A DNA stretch of 14,051 bases, taken from NCBI GenBank assembly GCA_035264765.1, contig DATFPQ010000108.1, forward strand, positions 1-14,051, given 5' to 3'. The notes beneath the pieces are model-generated. The model had not been told where the DNA came from. It saw nothing but the letters and a program-made list of their open reading frames with translations, and searched no databases. Below, piece after piece: positions 7,012-12,476 of this stretch (the first letter of the stretch is position 1; the number at the start of each line of letters is the position of its first letter). The DNA comes from DATFPQ01 sp035264765. GTDB taxonomy: Bacteria; Actinomycetota; Actinomycetes; Actinomycetales; Angustibacteraceae. Made by a program: the position numbers and the translations under genes.

Positions 7012-7737
7012 TCAGGTCCCCTCGGAGGGGGACAGCTCCCGCTGCGCCGAGGCCGGCGCGACCGCCGCCGGACGACCGTCGGGCGCGCGGACCTCCGCCG
7101 GGGTTGAGTCGTGAGCGGCCGAGTCGTCGGCCGCCGAGTCGTGGAGGGCTGAGTCGTGAGCGGCCGTGTCGTCGGCCGCTGAGTCGTGGAGGGCTGAGTC
7201 GTGAGCGGCCGAGTCGTCGGCCGCTGAGTCGTGGAGGGCTGAGTCGTGGAGGGCTGAGTCGTCGTGCGCCGAGTCGTTGGTGGCCGGCTCGTGGGACGCC
7301 CAGTCGTCCGCGCTGGGCGGCTGCGGGCCGTAGGTCTGCGTGCTGGGCGTGTCCGCGCGGAGGTGCCGGCCGTGATGCTCGGGGACGTCCTCCCAGGACG
7401 GTCGAGCAGTGCCGTTGCCGGAGGCGTGCGTGGCGCCCGCCGCCGCCAGCGGCTGGTGTCCGAGCAGGCTCCTGAGCCGGTCGATCTCGGCGTCGCGACG
7501 GGCCAGCTCTGCACTGGCCCGGTCGAGCACCTCGTCCACCTCGTCCATGCGGTAGCCGCGGAACCCGAGCGAGAAGCGCACGGCCTGCAGGTCCTCCGCG
7601 ACGAGCTCGCCGTCCGGCACGCCCGCCGGCGGCAGGTTCGACGTCGGCTCGTCCATCTCCGCGTGGATCGCGCCGGTCACCACGGCGGCCACCACGCCAA
7701 GGACGGCGAGGACGACGAGCACGGACACGAGGTTCAC
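7012..7737 (-). CDS. DivIVA-domain membrane protein with acidic tandem-repeat tail
   Basis: A 241-residue protein: an N-terminal TM helix (about 3-22), a short DivIVA-type motif VRFSLGFRGYRMDEVDEVLDR (53-73) matching the DivI1A domain pattern, and a short coiled coil (74-92). The remainder is polar. Residues 155-211 are eleven pentapeptides of the form D-[ST]-A-x-[HD], encoded by 15-bp units. Homologues such as Rv1209 of M. tuberculosis (recalled) are shorter and lack this tail. DivIVA-domain proteins sense curved membrane or the division site, but this short form has no proven role. GTG at 7737 overlaps the upstream LOG stop by 4 bp (GTGA). The SRPBCC gene follows after 2 nt. The tail is strongly acidic with regular histidines, so metal or pH effects are possible but unproven. 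Confidence 0.88.
   Translation of the reverse strand: MNLVSVLVVLAVLGVVAAVVTGAIHAEMDEPTSNLPPAGVPDGELVAEDLQAVRFSLGFRGYRMDEVDEVLDRASAELARRDAEIDRLRSLLGHQPLAAAGATHASGNGTARPSWEDVPEHHGRHLRADTPSTQTYGPQPPSADDWASHEPATNDSAHDDSALHDSALHDSAADDSAAHDSALHDSAADDTAAHDSALHDSAADDSAAHDSTPAEVRAPDGRPAAVAPASAQRELSPSEGT
7106..7285. repeat. 15-bp tandem repeat (12 units), arranged as 45-bp super-repeats
   Basis: Twelve 15-bp units run in register from 7106 to 7285. Three unit types, called A (GAGTCGTGAGCGGCC), B (GAGTCGTCGGCCGCY) and C (GAGTCGTGGAGGGCT), follow the order A-B-C at 7106-7150, 7151-7195 and 7196-7240, then C again at 7241-7255; the last two units (7256-7285) are diverged. The three 45-bp blocks differ at only a few positions, including one GTG for GAG at 7166. 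All lie in frame in the DivIVA-domain gene and encode the acidic pentapeptides. The near identity points to recent slippage or unequal recombination. Confidence 0.9.
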
Positions 7738-8348
7738 CCGACCATCGTGTCACGGACGGAGGGCCCGTCCCGGCCGACCGCTCGCACCTCCTGAGCCGTC
7801 CGCCGCGGCAGACCCGCCTCGACCAGGTCGAGTGCGCCGTCCACGTCCCGCGCCCACTGCAGGTGCGCGGCCGCGGACGGCCGCACGAAGCCGCGGTGGC
7901 CGAGCGCGCCGACCAGGTCGCGAAGCCCCGCGAAGTCGTCGAACGGGTCCAGGACGACGACCGGCTTGGTATGCATGCCCAGGCTGCGAGAGGTCCAGAC
8001 CTCCATCAGCTCCTCGAGCGTGCCGATGCCGCCGGGCAGCGCCAGGAAGGCGTCGGCCCGCTCGTCCATCAGTCCCTTGCGGGCGCGCATGTCGGTGACC
8101 ACGAGCAGCTCGTCGGCGCCGTCGTCCGCCACCTCCAGGTCGACCAGCGCCCGCGGGATCACGCCGACCGTCCGCGCCCCCGCCGCCCGCGCGGCGCGCG
8201 CGACCGCGCCCATCATCGAGACCCGGCCCCCGCCGCTCACCAGGCTGTGTCCACGCTCCCCCACGATTCGGCCGACCCGGTCGGCCAGCTCGACGTAGCG
8301 AGGGTCGATGCCGGGGCTGGAGGCGCAGAACACGCAGACGGCTGCCAT
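7734..8348 (-). CDS. LOG family protein (TIGR00730), cytokinin phosphoribohydrolase type
   Basis: A 204-residue Rossmann-fold protein with VCVFCASSPG at the N terminus, SGGGRVSMMGAVA (38-50), MRARK (87-91) and PGGIGTLEEL (105-114). The RK pair and PGGxGTxxE are the catalytic and phosphate-binding signatures of LOG phosphoribohydrolases, which release free base from nucleoside 5'-monophosphates (in plants and some actinobacteria, active cytokinin). Length and N terminus fit the short type represented by M. tuberculosis Rv1205 (recalled). The 35-residue tail after the domain is polar and not recognised. ATG at 8348 has only a weak GCCGGG upstream. It overlaps the DivIVA-domain gene by 4 bp and heads the overlapping operon. 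A second LOG gene lies 300 bp upstream with a small gene in between. Confidence 0.92.
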   Translation of the reverse strand: MAAVCVFCASSPGIDPRYVELADRVGRIVGERGHSLVSGGGRVSMMGAVARAARAAGARTVGVIPRALVDLEVADDGADELLVVTDMRARKGLMDERADAFLALPGGIGTLEELMEVWTSRSLGMHTKPVVVLDPFDDFAGLRDLVGALGHRGFVRPSAAAHLQWARDVDGALDLVEAGLPRRTAQEVRAVGRDGPSVRDTMVG

Positions 8349-8408
8349 CCCGGCAGGATGCCAGCCCGCTCCGACAGTGCCTCGTCAGGGCGGCTTCCGG
8401 ACCAACCC

Positions 8409-8639
8409 TCAGCCGGCCGCCTCGGCGCTCGGCGGATGCACCAGCACGGCGGTCAGCGCCCGCACCAGGTCGGGGACGTCCGCCTCGGCCAGGCGCACCG
8501 TCGCCAAGCAGGTCGTGTCCTGCCAGATCGAGAGCACCACGCGTCCCGCCTGCGGGTGCGCGCTGACCCGCAGCGTCCGGCCCGCGACGTCCCGCCCCAC
8601 CAGCACGGTGCCGCGGGACGGCAGCGGGGACACGGTCAT
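8409..8639 (-). CDS. Small conserved actinobacterial hypothetical protein
   Basis: A 76-residue protein with the core LRVSAHPQAGRVVLSIWQD (23-41), then TCLATVRLAEADVPDLVRAL (43-62). The pattern of a short beta meander, a W-x-D turn and a final 'RLxxxDVPxLxxxL' helix resembles small unannotated proteins I recall beside LOG/dapE genes in other actinobacteria; I do not know a function. It begins 10 nt after the upstream LOG stop on the same strand and ends 60 nt before the second LOG gene, so it is probably in the same transcript. The ATG at 8639 has no clear SD; a GTG 15 codons in (near VLVGRDV) is an alternative start. Codon position GC and conserved hydrophobic pattern support coding. Confidence 0.7.
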   Translation of the reverse strand: MTVSPLPSRGTVLVGRDVAGRTLRVSAHPQAGRVVLSIWQDTTCLATVRLAEADVPDLVRALTAVLVHPPSAEAAG

Positions 8640-8649
8640 GAGCGCATGA

Positions 8650-9429
8650 TCAGGCCGGGTCGGTCGGGGTGTCCAGTGCGTCGTTCGCGTTCAGGACGGT
8701 GCGGACTGCCTCGTCGACGTCGTCGGTGAGGGTGAGCAGGTCCACGTCCTTGGGCCCGATCGTGCCGACTGCCGCGGCCGTGTCCTGCAGCCAGTCCAGC
8801 AAGCCGCCCCAGTAGCTACTGCCCATGAGGACGATCGGGAACGACGTCACCTTCTGGGTCTGCACCAGCGTGAGGGCCTCGAACAGCTCGTCCAGCGTGC
8901 CGAACCCGCCGGGCAGCACAACGAAGCCCTGGGCGTATTTCACGAACATCGTCTTCCGCGCGAAGAAGTAGCGGAAGTTGACGCCGAGGTCGACGTACTC
9001 GTTCATGCCCTGCTCGAACGGCAGCTCGATGCCCAGACCGACGCTGATCCCGCCGGCGTCGACCGCTCCCCGGTTGGCCGCCTCCATGGCGCCGGGCCCG
9101 CCACCGGTGATGACGGCGTAGCCGGCCTCGGCCAGCCGACGGCCGACCTCGCGGCTCAGCGCGTAGGCCGGGTCGTCCCGGAGGGTGCGAGCGGACCCGA
9201 AGACGCTCACCGCCGGGCCGAGCTCGGCCAGGGCGCCGAAGCCCTCGACGAACTCGCTCTGGATGCGCAGCACCCGCCAAGGATCGGTGTGCACCCAGTC
9301 CGCCCCGCCGTGGCTGTCGAGCAGCCGCTGGTCGGTGGTGCTCTGCGGGACCTGCCGGTGGCGCAGCAGAACGGGACCCTTGCGGTAGGTGCGCGGCCCC
9401 GGCCGCGGTGCCGCCTGCTCGTCGTCCAT
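8650..9429 (-). CDS. LOG family protein (TIGR00730), long form
   Basis: A 259-residue Rossmann-fold protein. After a 70-residue N-terminal extension (QSTTDQRLLDSH, WRVLRIQSEFVEGF) come VSVFGSAR (74-81), TGGGPGAMEAANRGA (108-122), FFARK (155-159) and PGGFGTLDELFE (173-184). The RK pair and PGGxGTxxE are the signatures of LOG-type nucleoside-monophosphate phosphoribohydrolases; the extension marks the longer TIGR00730 form found beside dapE in actinobacteria. Whether it acts on cytokinin nucleotides or on general AMP/CMP-type substrates cannot be told. ATG at 9429 has no SD but TAGCGT sits 6 nt upstream, consistent with a leaderless start. It follows dapE after 44 nt, so it may also be read from the dapE promoter. 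It leads the minus-strand block that includes the second LOG. Confidence 0.92.
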   Translation of the reverse strand: MDDEQAAPRPGPRTYRKGPVLLRHRQVPQSTTDQRLLDSHGGADWVHTDPWRVLRIQSEFVEGFGALAELGPAVSVFGSARTLRDDPAYALSREVGRRLAEAGYAVITGGGPGAMEAANRGAVDAGGISVGLGIELPFEQGMNEYVDLGVNFRYFFARKTMFVKYAQGFVVLPGGFGTLDELFEALTLVQTQKVTSFPIVLMGSSYWGGLLDWLQDTAAAVGTIGPKDVDLLTLTDDVDEAVRTVLNANDALDTPTDPA

Positions 9430-9435
9430 GGCGTC

Positions 9436-9441
9436 ACGCTA
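9436..9441 (-). promoter_or_regulatory. Candidate leaderless -10 for the long LOG gene
   Basis: Minus-strand TAGCGT (TANNNT pattern) ends 6 nt before the ATG at 9429, placing the expected transcription start on the A of the start codon. The absence of a Shine-Dalgarno before this ATG agrees with a leaderless message. No clear -35 element is present. Confidence 0.45.
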
Positions 9442-9454
9442 TCCGGCCGCTGGG

Positions 9455-9485
9455 CCGCTCAGCCGCTCAGCCGCTAGCCGCTCAG
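9455..9485. repeat. 8-bp tandem repeat containing the dapE stop
   Basis: CCGCTCAG is repeated at 9455-9462, 9463-9470 and 9478-9485, with a 7-bp version CCGCTAG at 9471-9477. On the minus strand this is CTGAGCGG four times with one base missing in the second unit read. The missing base yields the TAG stop of dapE; an intact unit would have given TGA at the same place. A further in-frame TGA follows at 9459-9461. Confidence 0.75.
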
Positions 9486-10547
9486 CCAGGCACGTAGCGC
9501 CCGTTCGCAAGCCACGATCCGCTCGACGGCCACGTGCTCGTCATCTGCGTGAGCGGTCAGCGCGTCCCCCGGGCCGTAGTTGACGGCAGGGACGCCCAGC
9601 TCGCTGAACCGGGCGACGTCGGTCCAGCCGTACTTCGGCAGCGCCTGCCCGCCCATCGCCGCGAGGAAGGCCTTGGCGGCCGGCCGGTCGAGTCCCGGGG
9701 TTGCGCCGCCGGCCGCATCGGTGAGCTCGACCTCGTAGCCGGTGAACAGCTCGCGCAGGTGGTGCTCGGCGTCCGCGACGGTCTTGTTCGGGGCGAACCG
9801 GTAGTTGACCGAGATCCGGCAGGTGTCCGGGATCACGTTGCCCGCGATGCCACCCTCGATCAGCACCGCGTTCAGGCTCTCCCGGTAGACCAGCCCCTCC
9901 ACCTCAACCTCCTGCGGCTCGTACGCCACCAGCCGACCGAGCACCGTGGCGGCCTCGTGGATCGCGTTGTGGCCCATCCACGCCCGCGCCGAGTGCGCGG
10001 CCTTGCCGCGGGTGGTGACGAGGACCCGCATCGTGCCGTTGCAGCCACCCTCCACCTGCCCGGCGGTGGGCTCGAGCAGCACCGCGAACTGCGCCGTGAG
10101 CCACTCCGGGTGCTCGCGCCCGATCCGGCCGAGGCCGTTGCGCGCCGCCTCGACCTCCTCGTGGTCGTAGAACACGTAGGTCACGTCGCGGTTCGGTTGG
10201 GTCAACGCCGCGGCCAGGGCCAGCTGGACGGCGACGCCGCTCTTCATGTCCGTGGTGCCGCGGCCGAAGAGCAGGTCGCCCTCGCGCCGGGTCGGCAGGT
10301 TGGGCGTCGCGGCCAGCGGCACGGTGTCGAGGTGGCCGGCGAGGACCACCCGCTCCTCGCGGCCCAGCGACGTCCGGGCGACGACGGTGTCGCCGTCCCG
10401 GAGCACCTCCAGGTGCGGCAGCTCGCGCAGCGCGCCCTCGACGGCGTCCGCGATCGGTCCCTCCCCGCCACTCACCGACTCGATGTCGCACAGGGCGGCG
10501 GTCAGGCTGACGACGTCCTGCCGCAGGTCGAGTGCCGGCGCGCTCAT
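9474..10547 (-). CDS. dapE: Succinyl-diaminopimelate desuccinylase
   Basis: A 357-residue M20-family zinc hydrolase that converts N-succinyl-LL-2,6-diaminopimelate to LL-diaminopimelate and succinate, the late step of the succinylase route to lysine and peptidoglycan DAP. Visible metal/catalytic residues: GHLDTVP (71-77; H72, D74), GTTDMKSG (97-104; bridging D100), YDHEEVEA (127-134; catalytic base E130, metal ligand E131), LLEPT (157-161; E159) and the C-terminal AHADDE with H333. The dimerisation domain (about 175-285) contains GKAAHSARAW. Length is typical. ATG at 10547 has no Shine-Dalgarno but a perfect TAGGGT 6 nt upstream. It diverges from dapD across 51 bp. The stop lies in an 8-bp tandem repeat. 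Confidence 0.97.
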   Translation of the reverse strand: MSAPALDLRQDVVSLTAALCDIESVSGGEGPIADAVEGALRELPHLEVLRDGDTVVARTSLGREERVVLAGHLDTVPLAATPNLPTRREGDLLFGRGTTDMKSGVAVQLALAAALTQPNRDVTYVFYDHEEVEAARNGLGRIGREHPEWLTAQFAVLLEPTAGQVEGGCNGTMRVLVTTRGKAAHSARAWMGHNAIHEAATVLGRLVAYEPQEVEVEGLVYRESLNAVLIEGGIAGNVIPDTCRISVNYRFAPNKTVADAEHHLRELFTGYEVELTDAAGGATPGLDRPAAKAFLAAMGGQALPKYGWTDVARFSELGVPAVNYGPGDALTAHADDEHVAVERIVACERALRAWLSG

Positions 10548-10553
10548 GCGCAG

Positions 10554-10559
10554 ACCCTA
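10554..10559 (-). promoter_or_regulatory. Leaderless -10 for dapE
   Basis: Minus-strand TAGGGT is separated by exactly 6 nt (CTGCGC) from the dapE ATG, putting transcription start at the start codon. No Shine-Dalgarno precedes dapE. A -35 is not evident; the expected -35 zone (about 10577-10582) lies just short of the dapD -10, so the two polymerases would compete. Confidence 0.6.
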
Positions 10560-10586
10560 CTGAAGGAGCTCGGCACCGGCCGACCC

Positions 10587-10592
10587 TAGGCT
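10587..10592 (+). promoter_or_regulatory. Leaderless -10 for dapD
   Basis: Plus-strand TAGGCT is separated by 6 nt (TGGCGC) from the dapD ATG, the same geometry as dapE on the other strand. Both genes share GCGCATGAGC across the start. AAGGAG occurs only about 30 nt upstream, too far to serve as ribosome site. No TTGAC -35 is seen. Confidence 0.6.
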
Positions 10593-10598
10593 TGGCGC

Positions 10599-11552
10599 AT
10601 GAGCGACGAGCGGACGGCATGGGCCCACGGGCTGGCGACCACGGCGGACGACGGCACCGTGCTCGACGTCTGGTACCCCGCTCCCGCGCTCGGCGCTGCG
10701 CCCGCCGACGACAGCCCGTACGCCGTGCCGGCCGACCTGGCCGCGCTCGAGGGGGCCGACCCAGCCCGCGGCGTCAAGCTGAGCGTGGTCCGGACGGTGA
10801 TCGACCTGGACGCCGGCCCGGCCGACGCCGCGGACGCGTACCTGCGCCTGCACCTGCTCTCGCACCGCCTCGTGCAGCCGCATGGGGCCAACGTCGACGG
10901 CATCTTCGGCGCGCTGGCCAACGTGGTATGGACCAGCGCCGGCCCGTGCGCGGTGGAGGGCTTCGAGCAGACCCGGATGCGGCTGATGGCGACGCACGGC
11001 CGGGTCGCCGTGTACGGCGTGGACAAGTTCCCCCGGATGACCGACTACGTGCTGCCGGCGGGCGTCCGGATCGCCGACGCCGACCGCGTGCGTCTCGGCG
11101 CGCACCTCGCGAGCGGCACGACCGTTATGCACGAGGGCTTCGTGAACTTCAACGCCGGCACCCTGGGGACCTCGATGGTCGAGGGACGGATCTCCGCCGG
11201 CGTCGTCGTGGGTGACGGGTCGGACGTCGGGGGTGGGGCGTCGATCATGGGCACGCTGTCCGGCGGCGGCAAGGAGGTCGTCTCGATCGGCCGGCGCTGC
11301 CTGCTCGGGGCCAACGCCGGCATCGGGATCAGCCTGGGCGACGACTGCGTCGTGGAGGCGGGACTGTACGTGACCGCGGGCACCAGGGTCACCGTCGTGG
11401 ACGGCGAGCACGCGGGCCGGGTGGTCAAGGCTCGTGAGCTGTCCGGCGCGTCGAACATGCTGCTGCGCCGCAACTCGCAGACCGGCCGGGTAGAGGTGGT
11501 CGCTCGGCCCGGGACGACGGTCGAGCTGAATGCCGCGCTGCACGCGAACTGA
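10599..11552 (+). CDS. dapD: 2,3,4,5-tetrahydropyridine-2,6-dicarboxylate N-succinyltransferase (actinobacterial type)
   Basis: A 317-residue acyltransferase that uses succinyl-CoA to succinylate tetrahydrodipicolinate, opening the succinylase branch of lysine/DAP synthesis. Length and sequence match the long actinobacterial DapD (M. tuberculosis form), not the 270-residue E. coli form. The N-terminal domain spans about 1-150; from VRIADADRVRLGAHLASGTT (156-175) onward come imperfect hexapeptide repeats of a left-handed beta helix, including NFNAGTLGTSMVEGRIS (183-199), whose glutamate (E195) is the conserved active-site acid of this type, and VVVGDGSDVGGGASIMGTLS (202-221). It works as a trimer with sites between subunits. 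ATG at 10599 is supported by the TAGGCT-6 nt-ATG leaderless layout. The next gene starts 9 nt after the stop. Confidence 0.97.
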   Translation: MSDERTAWAHGLATTADDGTVLDVWYPAPALGAAPADDSPYAVPADLAALEGADPARGVKLSVVRTVIDLDAGPADAADAYLRLHLLSHRLVQPHGANVDGIFGALANVVWTSAGPCAVEGFEQTRMRLMATHGRVAVYGVDKFPRMTDYVLPAGVRIADADRVRLGAHLASGTTVMHEGFVNFNAGTLGTSMVEGRISAGVVVGDGSDVGGGASIMGTLSGGGKEVVSIGRRCLLGANAGIGISLGDDCVVEAGLYVTAGTRVTVVDGEHAGRVVKARELSGASNMLLRRNSQTGRVEVVARPGTTVELNAALHAN

Positions 11553-11561
11553 CGCCGCGGG

Positions 11562-12431
11562 ATGAGGGCGACCCGTCGTGGGCGGGCCGCGCGCGGACTG
11601 GTCCTGCTCGCCGTCGTGGTGGGCGTTGCCGGCGCGGCGTACCTCGGGCTGCGCGGCATCCTGGCGCCGGTGCGGAGCGTGGGCTGCAGCGCGGTGGTGG
11701 ACGGCCGCGAGGTCGAGGTGTCGCCCGAGCAGGCCGGCAACGCCGCGACCATCACCGGCATCGCCGTGCGGCGCCGGCTGCCCGCGCGGGCCGCGACGAT
11801 CGCCGTCGCCACGGCCATGCAGGAGTCCAAGCTGGTCAACCTCAACTACGGCGACCGGGACTCGCTCGGGCTGTTCCAGCAACGCCCGTCGCAGGGCTGG
11901 GGCACCCCCGAGCAGGTCAGCGACCCGGTGTACGCGTCCAACGCCTTCTACGACGTGCTGGTGAAGATCGACGGCTACCGCTCGATGCAGATCACGGACG
12001 TCGCCCAGCAGGTCCAGCGCAGCGCGTTCCCGGAGGCGTACGCCGACCATGAGCCGGACGCACGCGTGCTCGCCTCGGCGCTCTCCGGCCACTCCCCGGC
12101 AGCTTTGAGCTGCACCCTGGACGAGAAGTCGCGGCCCGCCGGCGCCGCGGGCGTCGCGCCGTTCCAGCGGACCCTGGCCCGCGAGCTGACGACGACCCGT
12201 GCCGTGCCGCTGGACGGCGTGGCCGGCGTCCGGCTGGCGACCAGGGACGCGACCGCGACCTGGGCCGCGGCCCAGTGGTCGGTGGCGCAGGCGGAGCGGC
12301 TCGGCGTCGCGCGTGTCTACGCCGACGGCAAGGTCTGGCGGCGTGCCGACGAGCAGCCCCGATGGCGTCCCGCGACCGGTGTGCCCGCGGGCGTCACGGT
12401 GCTCTTCTCGGACGTCCCCCCGCCGACCTGA
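11562..12431 (+). CDS. Membrane-anchored lysozyme-like (transglycosylase-type) protein
   Basis: A 289-residue protein with a basic N terminus and one TM/signal anchor (about 12-34), then an exported domain. Residues 60-170 read AATITGIAVRRRLP, AVATAMQESKL (81-91) and NYGDRDSLGLFQQRPSQGWG (95-114): a glutamate (E88) after an 'AMQES' helix and a G-L-F-Q-Q loop, as in lytic transglycosylase/lysozyme-fold proteins. Close relatives in actinobacteria are often labelled 'heavy metal transporter', for which nothing here speaks. The C-terminal part (about 200-289) contains repeated Trp/Ala segments and is not recognised. The start lies 9 nt after the dapD stop without a good SD, so it is probably coupled to dapD. 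Activity on peptidoglycan is inferred from fold motifs only. Confidence 0.78.
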   Translation: MRATRRGRAARGLVLLAVVVGVAGAAYLGLRGILAPVRSVGCSAVVDGREVEVSPEQAGNAATITGIAVRRRLPARAATIAVATAMQESKLVNLNYGDRDSLGLFQQRPSQGWGTPEQVSDPVYASNAFYDVLVKIDGYRSMQITDVAQQVQRSAFPEAYADHEPDARVLASALSGHSPAALSCTLDEKSRPAGAAGVAPFQRTLARELTTTRAVPLDGVAGVRLATRDATATWAAAQWSVAQAERLGVARVYADGKVWRRADEQPRWRPATGVPAGVTVLFSDVPPPT

Positions 12432-12441
12432 CGGGCGCGGC

Positions 12442-12456
12442 GAGGCTAAGCGCCTC
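12442..12456. terminator. Weak hairpin between convergent genes
   Basis: GAGGC at 12442-12446 pairs with GCCTC at 12452-12456 across a 5-nt loop, in the 45-bp gap between the lysozyme-like gene and the ABC permease gene. It could serve both strands, but a 5-bp stem without a U tract is weak support. Confidence 0.3.
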
Positions 12457-12476
12457 CTCCGTCCGGCCTGGAAGCG

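Noticed and set aside
7106..7285. CRISPR-like array
   Set aside because: Units are contiguous 15-bp tandem repeats with no unique spacers, and they are in frame within a gene.
4981..7475. Long plus-strand open frames opposite the glycosyltransferase, tag and SRPBCC genes
   Set aside because: Composition is His/Gln/Arg-rich without domains, and the minus-strand genes there carry complete catalytic motifs and coupled starts.
7010..7753. N-terminal extension of the SRPBCC protein
   Set aside because: The extra part overlaps the DivIVA-domain gene in another frame, is Arg/Gly-rich, and repeats the 15-bp unit in a meaningless frame (SRLSPPRL); the GTG at 7009 has a suitable ribosome site.
10557..12092. 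Minus-strand frame of 511 codons opposite dapD and the lysozyme-like gene
   Set aside because: Shadow of dapD, whose complete family length and motifs are on the plus strand.
11562..12431. Heavy metal transporter annotation for the gene after dapD
   Set aside because: Only one TM anchor and no metal-binding motif; the AMQES and GLFQQ segments fit a lysozyme-like exported domain.
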